Positions 32,165 to 43,578 of a stretch of 64,000 bases of DNA are shown piece after piece. The position numbers and the translations under genes are program-made. The notes under the pieces are model-generated. The model saw nothing but the letters and a program-made list of their open reading frames with translations. It was not told the DNA's origin and ran no database searches. Each line of letters starts with the position of its first letter. Within the stretch, counting starts at the first letter, position 1. This DNA comes from Trichobilharzia regenti (Eukaryota; Platyhelminthes; Trematoda; Strigeidida; Schistosomatidae): assembly GCA_944472135.2 (NCBI GenBank), contig OX235270.1, positions 122,837,842 through 122,901,841 of the forward strand, in the 5' to 3' direction.

Positions 32165-32570
32165 TCCAGATATTAAGTTTATGCAGATTTTCATGTATTG
32201 GTTTTGTAGGGATTTTGTTTGATTGCATGGAGGATTTAATCATGAGCTGACATCAGTTAGAGAACCACTGGAAAACCTGGGAGTACTAGACAGCTGTTTC
32301 GTCCTAGTTTGGGACTCTTCATCAGTACGCACCCACCGGGATTCGAACCCAGGACCTTCTGGTTACAAGGCGAGCTCGTAGACCATTGAGCCACTGGGAC
32401 CCGACTCAATGGTCCTTGAATTCTAACTTCTGCCAATTCACGACATAGCGCGACCACTTCACAATGTCTTCTTCGATGAGTTACTGCCTCATCTTCAACC
32501 TGCTGTACCCTACTGGTCACGGCTTCCCACTAGAACCCCAGGTCAACTGCCTGAATAGGGCCAGTCACTA
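32165..32570 (-). mobile_element. Full-length hammerhead SINE (variant family)
   Basis: Read on the - strand: 5' part from about 32565 (CCTGAATAGGGCC side, TTCTAGTGGGAAGCCGTGAC, AGCAGGTTGAAGATGAGGCA), then a tRNA-like part with GTGGCTCAATGGTCTACGAG and GGGTTCGAATCCCGGTGGGT. The hammerhead core lies at 32330-32286, and a 3' tail runs to about 32165 (AACCACTGG.. in the + strand complement). The best-preserved of three copies (others 15611 and 32590). No protein coding. Confidence 0.82.
32286..32330 (-). ncRNA. Hammerhead-like ribozyme motif, copy 1
   Basis: On the - strand: CTGATGA, an extra AGA, GTCC, CAAACTA, GGAC, GAAAC, AGCT, GTC. Stem II (GTCC/GGAC) is fully paired. GAAA and the GTC triplet are intact, and the minimal stem III is AC/GT with loop AGCT. 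Unlike the canonical motif there are three extra bases between CTGATGA and stem II, and stem I pairs weakly (two pairs visible). Catalytic activity is uncertain. Confidence 0.65.
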
Positions 32571-32589
32571 GTGAGCATCGGATTAATTT

Positions 32590-32735
32590 TCAAGTATTGG
32601 TTTTGTTGGGATTTTGTTTGACTGTATGGAGGATTTAATCATGAGCTGGCATCAATTAGAGAACCACTGGAAAACCTGGGAGTACTGGACAGCTGTTTCG
32701 TCTTACTTTGGGACTCTTCATCAGTACGCAGATTT
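32590..32735 (-). mobile_element. 3' half of a second hammerhead SINE, same orientation
   Basis: A direct repeat of 32165-32320 with roughly 90% similarity by eye (ATTGGTTTTGTTGGGATTTT, ATGGAGGATTTAATCATGAG, CTGGAAAACCTGGGAGTACT). It starts at the hammerhead (32729-32683) and lacks the tRNA-like 5' part. Together with 32165-32570 it forms a hammerhead - unit - hammerhead tandem. Confidence 0.78.
32683..32729 (-). ncRNA. Hammerhead-like ribozyme motif, copy 2
   Basis: - strand: CTGATGA, AGA, GTCC, CAAAGTA, AGAC, GAAAC, AGCT, GTC. One mismatch in stem II (C against A) relative to copy 1. The GTC triplet (complement of 32688-32690) lies 399 nt from that of copy 1. Confidence 0.6.
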
Positions 32736-34104
32736 GTCTGATTTCAGGGTCATTTTAATCATAAATCTTTACTGAAAACAGTGTTCAATATTTGATTAGC
32801 GTAATATTAATCACTTCTCAATAGTAGTGGGATAGATTTTCGGAGGATTTCTAATTAGAAACCATGACTGTTGAGGTCATTTAGTTCATCTGGGAAAACT
32901 TATAACCGATGATGACAGAGATGGCAGAGTTAGACTTTTGCATTCCTAAAACATTGGATTGCTAAAAGGTCCCTGAATTGTAGCATATGACGCCTGAAAT
33001 CTGTGGTCCATTTCCTGAGTCCTATTGAACTTGAATGAAACAGTTTATAGCGCTAAATAATTTGTAATAGGTATTTGTAACAGTATGTCTCAACGACCGA
33101 ATCACAGGAAGCCAAACAATAACACACTTTGGGCAGAATCTAGGAATTTGTATTTGGCAGAATTAATTATATCATAAATATTAACAAACAACAGTAAGTA
33201 TTGAAACAATATAGTAATAGAAATTGTCAATCAGACTGCAGCTTTCACCAGTCAATATTCAGTGCAGACCTTCACTCTTGAAGTCGACTGATTCAGTTGG
33301 AGGTGTACGGCCAGGCATCCAGGAGATGTCGTATTACGTTCAGCTATTAGTGCTTGGAATCTACAGAGACAAGCAAACATCACGCCTTTATATTTTTGAT
33401 GTCGAAATATATTTCTTATTTTGGACGATCACATTTTATGTTCTGATTTAGCTTCGGAATAATTATGAAAAATAACCTAGAGGTTGGAGAACGTACACTC
33501 GCATTGGTTTGTATTATGTATTTCTTGCCTATCGACATCATTCGCCTTTTAAAAGCTGTTATGTGTATCTTACTACCCAGTAGTCATTGCTCCTTATCAT
33601 GTTCGTAAGCTGACAGTTGACTATCATCACCCTAACATTTTGAAGAAGAGGTATGCTGTGAATTGTGTGACATGATGCTATGGTGACGTGACCACATCGA
33701 TGTTGAATGATCACTGACAACAAACACATTAAAATGAAAACTAATTTATTAGAGTATTTACTACTATATCATTTGAGAGTTACACGCACTCTTCGCATAT
33801 TGAGAATACTGATATAATTTGGAAAATTACTCATCGTGTCGTCTTCAGTAAACATTTGGAGAATATTACATAGCGAAGTGCATGTACACCGTTTGCCAAC
33901 TAGTTTGATATTGATCGGCTAAGGTCACTTATCCTGTTCTTCACTTATTGTTTATTTACGTAATATCGGTACATTATTCTTTATTGTGTAATTATTTAAT
34001 TTTTTATTTCATTATTGTCATCCTAACCATTTATTTCTTGTCATAGTATTACTTTTATTGTTTGTCTTTATCTTTTAATATTTTTATTATTATTATTTTC
34101 AATT
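32736..34104. other. Spacer, no gene seen
   Basis: AT-rich. The 75-codon frame at 33224 has no domain I recognise. Confidence 0.4.
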
Positions 34105-34300
34105 TTCCCGAAAGGGAAGCGGCGAGTTGGTCGTCAGTGCAAGGGTGACTTGGAGGAGGTCATGTGAGGAGGAGATGAAAGCATGTGGACAGACTTGGAG
34201 CCGGATGAAAAAGTTGGCAGAAAACAGAAGGCAATAGAGATGCGCAGCTGAAGCCCTATGTTTCTCTAGGAATTAAAGGATATAATAATAATAAATGATA
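34105..34300 (+). mobile_element. RTE-clade LINE 3' terminus (SR2-like)
   Basis: CCCGAAAGGGAAGCGGCGAG and GAGGAGGTCATGTGAGGAGG encode the 'PKGKRRVGRQ' and 'EEVM.GGDESMW' equivalents, followed by GCTGAAGCCCTATG and an AATTAAAGGATATAATAATA tail. Very close to 62740-62930. Severely 5'-truncated. Confidence 0.82.
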
Positions 34301-34786
34301 ATAATACTTTTAATAGTTTCTTTAACAAACGACAGTGGACATTTGAACAATACAATTGATCAATACAGTTTCTGAAACGAAATGCTGGTTGAATTTCCTT
34401 GAAGCTGAATGCTTTTCAATCTTTTCCAGACATCGGAGATTTTCTGAGTTTCAGATAACTGGGAAGAATCCGGTTGGTATTTTGTAAATGATGCTGTGGT
34501 TCAGTTTTCAAATGAAAAACTGGATGCCTTTTATGACTACAAGTGTCTCATACTATCAACGATTTTAAACAGCAATAATTTTCCCCCTAATATTTTGTTG
34601 TTGTGCCGCGTTCCTACAGAAATAAACTTAAGTATTCTTTTTGATACATATTTCTCATAGGTCTTTAGTGAACAACTAACTACAAAAGTCATTAATACAC
34701 GTCTCCAGATAGTTTGAGGGACTTTTGAAATATTCTTAAGCATCATTAATAACATCGCTTGGCTTTAAAATCATAAAAGTAAGAAT
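34301..34786. other. Spacer, no gene seen
   Basis: No feature recognised; the - strand frame at 34537-34755 has no known motif. Confidence 0.35.
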
Positions 34787-36410
34787 TATTATTATATCCT
34801 TTAATTCCTAGAGGAACATAGAGCCTCAGCTGCGCACCTCCATTGCCTTCTGTTTACTGACAACTTTTTCACCCTGCTCCAAGTCTGCCCACCTGCTCTC
34901 ATATCCTCCTCACATGACCTCCTCCAAGTCACCCTTGCACTGACGACCAACTCGCCGCTTCCCTTTCAGGTCCCACTCGAGGGCTTGCCTAGTGGTTTCA
35001 CTTGATGGTTTCCCCAGCGTATGGTCAATCCACTTCCATTTCTTCCTGCTTATTTGTTTCACAATCGGTTCCTACTACGTTGGTTTGCTCATTGCCGGAG
35101 ATCCCTGTTGCTGATCTTTTCTGACCGGCCATCTGATCTTGAGTGGTATTGAGCGAAGACAACTGTTAATGAAGGTCTGTAGTTTGTTTGAGATGGTCTT
35201 TATTACGTTCCAAGTGTCTGATCCGTACAGTTGCACTGACTTCACACTGGAGTTGAAAAATCCGGATGTTATTTTTGATGCTGAGTGCTGTTGACCTCCA
35301 AAGAGATTGAGAGTATTGATAGCTTGCCTTATTTTTCCGATTCTGGCTTTGATATCCTCGTCAGTTCTGTCCGCCTGTAGTTGAAACGATGCATCCCAGG
35401 TAGGTGAAGGAGGTTGTTTCTTTCAGGTTCCTCCCACTTATGCTGATCGTTGTCTGTTGTTTATGCTGTTGCTGTTGGCCAAGAATCTTCATCATCTCTG
35501 TTTTCTCTCTATTCACCTGAAAGCCTATCTTCCCTGGATGTTTCTTCTGCCAACTTGTTGCTTTTCACTTGCATATCTTCCAGTTTGTCGGAAATCAGAC
35601 ATATATCATCGGCAAAGTCCAGATCCTCCAAGTTCTATTTTTGTGTGAGTCCATTTTATACCTGTTTCATCATTGGCCGTTGTCTGTCGCATTATCCAAT
35701 CTACTGCTATCAGGAAATCATTGGCGATAGTAGGCAGCCTTGTTTTACTCCTGTCCTCACTTCGAAGGCTTCCGTAAGTTTCCCGTTGTGGATTACTTGG
35801 CATGCAGCATTGTCGTATAACTGTTGGATGAGATGCATAATTGTCGGTGGGACCACGTAGTAGCGAAGTAGTTGCCAAATCACCTCTCGATCGACGCTGC
35901 CCATCGAAGGCCTTTTCAAAGTCGATGAAGTTGAGATAGAGAGGTGAATGCCATTCTAAGCTTTGTTCAATGATGATTCGTAAAGTGGCGAATTGATCAA
36001 CACATGATTTGTTTCTCCTGAATCCAGCCTGTTCCGGTCGAAGTTTTTCATCCAGGTTGGCGTGTTTGATTCTCTCCAGGATGATTTGGCTTAGTATTTT
36101 GCTTGGAATGGACAGGACCATAATTCCGCGCCAGTTTTTACATTGACTTAAGTCTCCTTTCTTTGGTAGTTTGAATAAGTATCCTTTCTTCCAATCCTCG
36201 GGTACTTTGCCCTTTTTCCACACCTTCTCCAGTAGTGGTGTCTTCAAGTTCGCTGTTGTCTCTGGGTCCATTTTCAATGATTCTGCTGGGATTCCATCTG
36301 GTCCTGCTGCTTTTCCGGTTTTTAGCATCTTGATTGCATTTAGGACTTCTGATTTCGTCAGAGGGTTGATGTTCACTGGTTGTTCTGCTACTACTACATT
36401 TCTAGATTGA
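34787..36410 (-). mobile_element. RTE-clade LINE (SR2-like), 5'-truncated
   Basis: On the - strand it starts within ORF2 near 36400 and runs to the RTE 3' end: complement of TATATCCTTTAATTCC at 34793 with the ATA tail at 34787. It contains RT (36376-35606 and shifted frames), an FADD-containing stretch near 35625-35600 in another frame, 'NGRNLKETT'-type and 'AEALC'-type tail blocks. Nearly the same sequence as the 61320-62930 copy, so the two belong to one recently active subfamily. No inverted duplication at its ends other than the palindrome at 36468. Confidence 0.88.
35606..36376 (-). pseudogene. RTE reverse transcriptase, N-terminal half
   Basis: A 256-codon open frame. It has 'AGPDGIPAESLKMDPETTAN', 'VPEDWKKGYLFKLPKKGDLS', 'CKNWRGIMVLSIPSKILSQI', 'LRPEQAGFRRNKSCVDQFAT' and 'LYLNFIDFEKAFDG'. 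These are RT blocks 1 to 3 (motif A is FIDFEKAFD) of the RTE clade. After 'EKAFDG' the frame shifts: the next RTE segment ('VIWQLLRYYVVPPTIMHLIQ'-type) is in the 35710-35919 frame. The YADD/FADD box is in yet another frame. A dead copy. Confidence 0.88.
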
Positions 36411-36467
36411 ATAAATAATAATAATAATCACTTTTCGAAAAATTCATACATTTGGTTCCCTTGATAA

Positions 36468-36555
36468 ATTTCGATAAAGAAAAGAAGACGAAATTTGCAG
36501 TATAAAATGATATCATTCTATACTGCAAATTTCGTCTTCTTTTCTTTATCGAAAT
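36468..36555. repeat. 44-bp-arm palindrome without spacer
   Basis: The arms 36468-36511 and 36512-36555 are inverted copies with one mismatch (36505 against 36518). They start ATTTCGATAAAGAAAAGAAG and the centre is ATGATATCAT. It lies exactly between the 5'-truncated RTE (ending about 36410) and the 3' end of the CR1-like LINE (starting about 36545). Confidence 0.9.
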
Positions 36556-39453
36556 AATCACTTTATTCCACAACAATAACAATTTACAGCATGGAATTTT
36601 CAGCGTTTCTTTTACATATTGCAATGGTTTAGCTCTGTTTATAATTATATAAATGTATAAAATGTTAAAATATTGATAGTTAATAGGAAAAAATAAAAAA
36701 AAAAAAAAAAAACCCAACAAAATCACACCATTTCTAGGTCATAGTGAATAATAAATAAATAATATAACAAATAACACATGCATTAATATGCATCATTTCA
36801 TTTTATAGTTTAGTTATTGATTCAAAAGTTGTAAAAGTTCTTTTCTGATATTTGTCTCTTCACACAATACTCGTGCCAAATATGGAACGGTCGAATTTTT
36901 ATATTTTGTAGTACGAGCATAAATGTTTATAAAATTTCTTCTGGTCTTACCCGAAGAGATACAAGGAAACAATTGTGAATAAAGAGGATGTTCACTATCA
37001 GATAAGATAACTTTAGCTAAGTGTTTACAAGAATTCATATGCCTATTGACAACAGTGTCATTTAGTTGAGTCAAAGGGATAGCACTGACCCTACTTACAG
37101 CCCTCAATGTTCTTCGTAGTATTATATGGTCTTTCTTGAGTAGCCCAGGGAAGAATAATGGAGAACAATAAAGAATGATGGGCAAAACACATGAATTAAT
37201 AAATTGTATGATAAGAGATTGAGTTATACCTGAGTGTCTCAACTTCTTTATGTAATAAGTCAGACGGAAAACTTTCTTAGAAACTATAAGAATATGAGAC
37301 GACCAGCAAAGGTTTGAAGAGAAACTAATGCCAAGATAAGAAACACTTGACTTACTCTCTATCATGGTACCATCAATATTACAACAATCATGAGATTGAA
37401 TCAATCCATGCATGTCTTTTTCACTTCTCAAGCTGAAATCAACAGTGTTACATTTAGTTGGATTTAGTTTAAGACCATTTGAGCCAGACCAATCCTTAAC
37501 TTCAGCTAAGAAGCCATTCATATGGGAACAATCCGATGTGGAAACTACAGGGACAGAAACGGTCAGATCATCAGCATACTTAATGAAGTTAACTTTGGGT
37601 GAGTTCGGAAGGTCATGCAAAAAGAAAGAGAAAAGAAATGGAGAAAGTACTGCACCTTGAGGCACACCACTTTCAGTTAGCTGAGAAGTGGAGCGCTTTC
37701 CAGCCAAAACAGTATGCTGTTTCCTATCCTTAAAATAAGAAGACAGCCATCTAGTTGCCCAGGACTCTGTTTGAGCTGAAATCATCTTTCCTAATAAAAG
37801 TGTCCTAGGAACAGAGTCGAAAGCTGCAGTATAGTCTAAAAAAGCTGTTCGAACGAACTTAGCACCCTTATCAAGGCAGGAAACAATATTGTGGTGTAGT
37901 ACAATGGCTGCATCTAATGTACTTCTTCCACACTTATAAGCAAACTGCTTAGGGTCACTAAAAGCTTTTAAAGAAGGTTTAAGAATATTCAAAAGAAGTT
38001 TCTCCATAGTTTTCAAAAAAGGAGATGTTATAGCGACCGGTCTAAACTTTATACCTGCTCCAGAAGATGATTTCTGTACAGGTACAACCTTGATTTCTTT
38101 CCAGTCAGCAGGTACCGTTTCCCTGTTAAATGATGCGTTAAAGATTTGAGTAAGAGGATGACACAAGATGTCTGCACACTTTTGAAGAAGAATGCTTGGT
38201 ACACCATCTGGACCAAGGCTGTGTGTTGGATTTAATGATTTCAAACATAATAGTACATCCTTTTCTTTAAAACCCGGAAAATGACCATTTTCTTGACTAG
38301 GTACATCAGGTACAACCATATTAATTTGTTTCTTGATAAATGATTTGTTTAAAGCATTAACATCAGAATAAGCATCAACAGACATTTGTTTTTTACTTGT
38401 AAGTTTATTGAAAAGTTTCCAAATGTTTGAAGGATTTTTACATGATAAAAATTTTTCATTATATAGTCTGTTCAACCTTTCTATTTCAATTTTTATATGG
38501 GTGTTTATTTTACGGACACCAGTATTATCACAATTCTTATACAACTTCTCTTTTTGTCTTCTAAGTTTTTTCAGTTGCACAGAAGAGATTCTGTCAAATC
38601 TCGAAAACAGTGTTTCATATGGACAGCAAATTTCCAAACAAAACTTCAGATAATCAGTTATATTAAAGACAGTAGCATCCAACTAATCCTCAGTAAATAG
38701 TTCCCAGTTGGTATCATGCAACATGCTTCTTAATGCTAGAATGTTATCATGGGAATATGAACGTTCATGTATCTTCTTTGTTAAATGACTAAACAATTTT
38801 CGTTGTAACTTGCCGTACACTTTCGGTAAAATACGAATAATGCAGTGGTCAGAATTTAACAAAGGAGCTCTCCTTCGGGTTTCATATACATCACGGTCAT
38901 TTATGAAAACCAGGTCTAGTGATTTGTCCAGACGTGTATTAAACTTGACTAGATTCTCATGACCAAGTGAAGTAAGAAAGCTGTGATCACATGAATTGAA
39001 ATCACCACAGACTATAGACAACGAGTTTCCGAATGCAGGAGCAGCGAATTCAGTAAACTCATCTGCAAACATAACTATATTAGAAAGGCTACAATTGGGT
39101 GTTATGTAAATATTTGTTATGTATATATAAGAATATTTACTCAAGTGTTTTGGGCGACACCTGACGGTTATGCAATCTATATTGTCATTAGAATAATTGA
39201 AGCAAACGTGATTTGATGTAGACCAACTTGTGTTTATAAATGTGGCTACACCTCCTCCATATTTTTTCTTGGAACTATTTCTATCTTGGCGAAAAACTTT
39301 ATACCCATTTATTGAAACTAGATTATCATCATAATGCTGGTGCAGCCAAGTCTCTTGTATTGCTAAAACTCCAGCATTTCGATAAACATTGGAATACATT
39401 AGATTAACAGTTTCAATGGCTGTTAAATCCCAGCTAGGATGTACCAATAGCAT
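36550..39453 (-). mobile_element. CR1/Jockey-like LINE, nearly complete ORF2
   Basis: On the - strand: endonuclease and RT in one frame with a single stop (next entry). A 3' UTR of about 260 nt follows, with an A-run (complement of the T-run) near 36700-36715, GCTGAAAATTCCATGCTGTA at 36605-36586 and a TGTTGTGGAATAAAGTGATT terminus. 5'-truncated at about 39453 where it meets an opposite copy of the same LINE group. Confidence 0.88.
36814..39453 (-). pseudogene. CR1-like ORF2: endonuclease plus reverse transcriptase with one in-frame stop
   Basis: Two open stretches lie in the same frame, 39453-38683 and 38682-36814, separated only by a TAG at 38683-38685. The first (256 codons) is an AP-type endonuclease lacking its extreme N-terminus: 'VLAIQETWL', 'IVCGDFNSCDHSF', and 'LLNSDHCIIRI' (the catalytic SDH). 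The second (622 codons) is the RT: 'LGPDGVPSILLQKC', 'FKRPVAIT'-type block, 'AFLDYTAAFDSVPR' (motif A), 'SGVPQGAVLSPFLFSFFLHD', 'INFIKYADDLTVSVPV'-type catalytic YADD, and a long C-terminal part ending 'YLARVLCEETNIRKELLQLL'. All catalytic boxes seen are intact. The ORF would be about 880 codons, which makes this the best-preserved LINE in the window. Confidence 0.9.
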
Positions 39454-40640
39454 TCTGTCGAAGGGCCGTAAATGGTCTGAGTCTAACGGTCTTAAACTGA
39501 ATCCTTCTAAATGTCAAACTGTTAATTTCAGCTTAAGATATAAAAGACAGTTAAAAAAAGCCGTCGATTCTCATGACAGTTGTAAGATTGACGACACTGA
39601 TATAGGAATTAAATCATAAATTAAGTATCTTGGACTTATTCTCTCTTCTAATCTCTCCTGGTCTTCCCATGTCTTAGCGATCTCCAGTAAAATATTACGC
39701 CTGAAATTTTACATTAAGAAGTTAAAGCACTCGGGTATAACTCAACCCCTCTTCTTGCGGTTCATAAACTCTTGCGTGCTACCTATTCTTCTTTATTGTT
39801 CACCCTTATTCTTTCCTGGTTTGCTTAATAAGGACAATGTCACAATTCGTAGAATGCTGAAGACTGTCAGTAGGGTGAGTGGTGACCCAGTGGACTACAT
39901 AGTTAATGCTGTTATCGATAGGCACTTGACTTCGTGCAATAAATTTGCTAGAAGTATTTCGTCTGACTTCGAGCATCCGCTTTACCCTCAGCTTTCACCT
40001 TGCATTTCCTCACGTAGAACACGAAGTAACTTCAGAAAACTGTATGCTCACACGTCTAAGTATAGAAATTCTATGATATCATACTTGGCACGTATTTTAT
40101 GTGATGAAAATAGTGTCAGGTAAGAATTGACTAACCTTTTTTCATCTGTTAAATAAATAATTTCCTCCATCCATCCATCCATCCTTATATACCTTCAAGT
40201 TTTACTTTTATTTCTATTATATTTATGCTTGTTTGTTTTACTCTCATAATCGCAAACACCAACTTATCTCTATGACTGTTGTAATCTTTGTGTTTCCCTT
40301 CATCATATCACTTAAAGAGAACATGATATTCAATATTTTTAAACATGATAGGATTTCTATACCGCACCGACAATACTGTGTGTAACAATCCCACAGCAAT
40401 TTTTACTTGTATTATTATTATTACCTTAGCTGTTATCATTATTATTATTTCCATTTTATATGCTGCATGTTTTTGACACTACCTCTATTGTAAATGTGGA
40501 AAATTTTCTATGTGATTAATTTTATTTATAATTTGAGGAAATTAGATGCAATATTGTGATTAATGCTGAAAATTCCATTCTGTATCACAAGTCCTGTTTT
40601 TGGAATAAAGTAAATCATTGTTATTATTAGTCCACCTTCT
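39454..40640 (+). mobile_element. CR1/Jockey-like LINE, 3' half, head-to-head with the previous copy
   Basis: Open stretches 39389-39619 and 39755-40123 encode 'ESNGLKLNPSKCQTVNFSLR', 'FINSCVLPILLYCSPLFFPG' and 'LYAHTSKYRNSMISYLARIL'. This is the part of ORF2 after YADD, similar to but clearly distinct from the 36814 copy (for example PILLYC against PIILYC). One stop (about 39617) separates the pieces. The 3' UTR has (ATCC)n at 40167-40184, GCTGAAAATTCCATTCTGTA at about 40563, TTTTTGGAATAAAGTAAATC and a TTATTA tail. Confidence 0.85.
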
Positions 40641-43376
40641 AGTTTGTCCTCATTGCGATCGGCTGTTTTTTTATTACTCTATCTGTGATCATATTTAGCA
40701 GGTGGTTAACTTAGATTTCCTTCAAAATATGTAACTTACTTCATTTATTAAAGCACCAAAACAGTTTTCTACACAGACTTACAAGGTTAATCTGTTCAAC
40801 ATATAGATTTTGGTCTGATTGGAACGCATCACTCCTAAAGAAGGATAACATGCGTTTATTCAAATGAATTCTGATTATCCCCTAAATCCACATTTTGATC
40901 ATTGTGACTAGTGTAAAAGCGAGAAATACTGGAGCTCATGTTGTACAAATTATATAAACGCCAGTGAAATTGACAGGTTAAATTCTCCTGATCAAAGTAT
41001 TTTTTCGCAATAGACGATGATAGAAGTTGAGGTAGAAACGGTGAATTGTGCTAGGATTCTAACTAGCGACTTCACGATTACTTTCTGGATGTCCTGTCAA
41101 CTGCTCTACTAGGCCCACATGTTAACAAGAATGTCATTTCACAACAATTATCAAGTACTATATAATATTATATTTCATCTTTCCAAGCATTTTGCACTAA
41201 GTAGCCTATTGTCACTGGGTAGTTGGATATCCCTAGCAAATAAAAGTCACCCGTTCATATAATAATTAATAAGACTTTGAAAGACACTTAATAATAATAC
41301 TGGAAATATGACACGTTACTATTATTGATTTAAAGTATGACTAGGAATGTTGTTTTTGAGATCTGTACATCATAAACCGGAATCAGTGATACTAGATATT
41401 ATCATCGCACGACTCTCATTATATTTTCATCCCAGTACTGTTTTTATGAATTGTGATCATCTGATTCATTAATAAACTGTAATCTATGTACTCGCATGAA
41501 ATGCATGCATGATATTTACTGACATTCGATCAATCATTCAGTCATACAGATAATATAACATTGCTTAAGGATGTTTCAGAGTAATAATTATTGAGATTAA
41601 AACTGACTGGAAAGTTGATTTCATCTTTGAAAATAGAAGTGTCCCCATGATCATGACTTGAGGAACACTATAATTCTAAATCTTAAAATACTAAATAAAC
41701 TGTAAGATTCCCTTGAAAAAGAAGCCTTTTCTAAGGAGATCTTTTAAACTGTGCAATTTCACTCCTAATAATTACTAGAGCACGGTTGTCTTTCAAAATT
41801 ACAACCAATTATTTAAATTTAAATGAATTTCTTTGATCTATTTCCAGTTGTTTTATACTGAATAGTAATTGAACTACTTATGGCAACTAAGTAGTCAGAA
41901 GCATAAAAGCGAATTTTCATTGATAGATGTAAGAAGACTGTAGAACGATAACAGCTCAATCATGAGGGACACGGTGTGGTGACTGATTTAATTTTGCTGA
42001 CTTCATGCAACAACTCAACCCTGGATCTTGTTGGTATCTAGCTTTTCAGAGTTTCCCATCTCTATCATCACGACATGGTTGCATGAATAAAAACTTGACG
42101 CAAAGTATACAAATAATGGAGTTACCAATTAATAAATTCATCGTCATAGCGGTTGATAATTAAGCTGTCTGAAACACTTTCAATCCACGAGTATTGTCTT
42201 ATTTTACCTGAGTGATAATCGTCATCTAAAGGAAATAGCTAATTTCAGTCCTATTGCAGTTTCCACTTCAATTTCAGACAAGTTAGGGACAATAGGTTTT
42301 ATCAAAATGATCACAAAACATTATACTGATATGATAGATGAAAGATGCAGTTTGGGAAAGTTATTTCTGATGTACAGTGATTTCTAAAGTGAATTTTCTC
42401 ACTTTATACTATGCGTTAAAATAGCTGAATGAAGTAATTACGCCTAACTTTGGAGGGCTCGCATAACGTATGTCCAAATGTTGTGTTTATTAGGACTTGG
42501 CTAATTTCGAGGTATTTCTGATTACGAACCAATATGAATTAGAGAGCTACTGGAAACTGTAGAACATCGAACAGTCCTAAACGCAAATAGATTTTCATGT
42601 AACTGAATGGATACCGTGATCATTGAGACTAATTAGGAATTAGGTGCATAGAGCAGATTCACTCACTAAAATCAGTATGATGATATAACTAGTTCTCTCA
42701 GAAACCGACATGACCTACAGCACCGCGGGGGGATGACTAGTATTAAATAGATGTTTCCCTCTTAATTAAGAGCCGTTCAGGAATACGTATTGATATCTTA
42801 TAAAAGAAAAATCAGGCTTTGAGACCAGCATCTATCACAAGAGTCAAATCCAGTGACCCGCGATATCTAACTCATCCTGGTTAACATTCGGACAAGTACA
42901 ACATAAATATACAGGATGATGGGAGATTTTTGAAGCGTTTCAACTCTGTTAGTGAAATATCTGTAGAGACTTGGACATGAACGTGTGAAATGCTGTGTGG
43001 GAATCCAAACACATATGCCCTAAAACACGACGATACTGACCTCAACCAGCTCCAGATAAAACTGTTTTTTGTTTGTAAGTTTTGTGAAAAAGAGAATCAA
43101 TATTAAATGACACTCAGTTTTATCGTTTCTGTAGCTGATTTATGGGAATAAAAAGCTGAAGAATGTTATCATGATGGAAATATTATTTTCTTTTTCATAA
43201 TTGTTTGAAGGAGGAGAATGGATTGACATAAGCAGAGAGAGAATCCCCCAAATGGTACGAAATGGTGCAATGGTCACAAGATGGATTAGTGAATTAACTG
43301 ACGTTTCAGGTCAACGACAACGCTTGTGAACAAAGATTGACATATATTTACAAAAAATGTTGTAGACGTGGTGCAG
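40641..43376. other. Long spacer, mostly unassigned
   Basis: No gene. Around 41060-41130 the - strand has a weak tRNA-like arrangement (CCTAGTAGAGCAGTTGACAG and TTAGAATCCTAG), probably a decayed SINE head. Around 42540-42590 a trace of the hammerhead SINE 3' tail (GAATTAGAGAGCTACTGGAA, GAACAGTCC) is visible on the - strand. The rest shows nothing I can name. Confidence 0.4.
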
Positions 43377-43578
43377 TAATGTGGTGACTGACTATTTCTA
43401 TCTCTGTATTGTTTAAATACTTACTGTCGCATATTAATATATTTCTTATATGAATTGCATTATAATTCCGCTAAATACAAATTCCTGAATTCCACCCTCT
43501 CTGTGTTTTGGTTGGATTCTTGTAATTCGGTCGTTTCGAAATACTAATACTACGATTACAAATAATTACAACAAGTAA
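43377..43578 (+). repeat. Direct repeat, left copy
   Basis: About 200 bp beginning TGGTGACTGACTATTTCTAT and ending ACGATTACAAATAATTACAA. Repeated at 44032-44226 in the same orientation with roughly 88-90% similarity by eye; both share CCGCTAAATACAAATTCCTG and CTCTCTGTGTTTTG. It could be a pair of short LTRs around a deleted interior or two copies of a dispersed repeat. Confidence 0.7.

Noticed and set aside
36550..40640. Single LINE with 5' inversion (twin priming)
   Set aside because: Both halves contain the same ORF2 C-terminal region with different sequence and each has its own 3' end, so they are two insertions.
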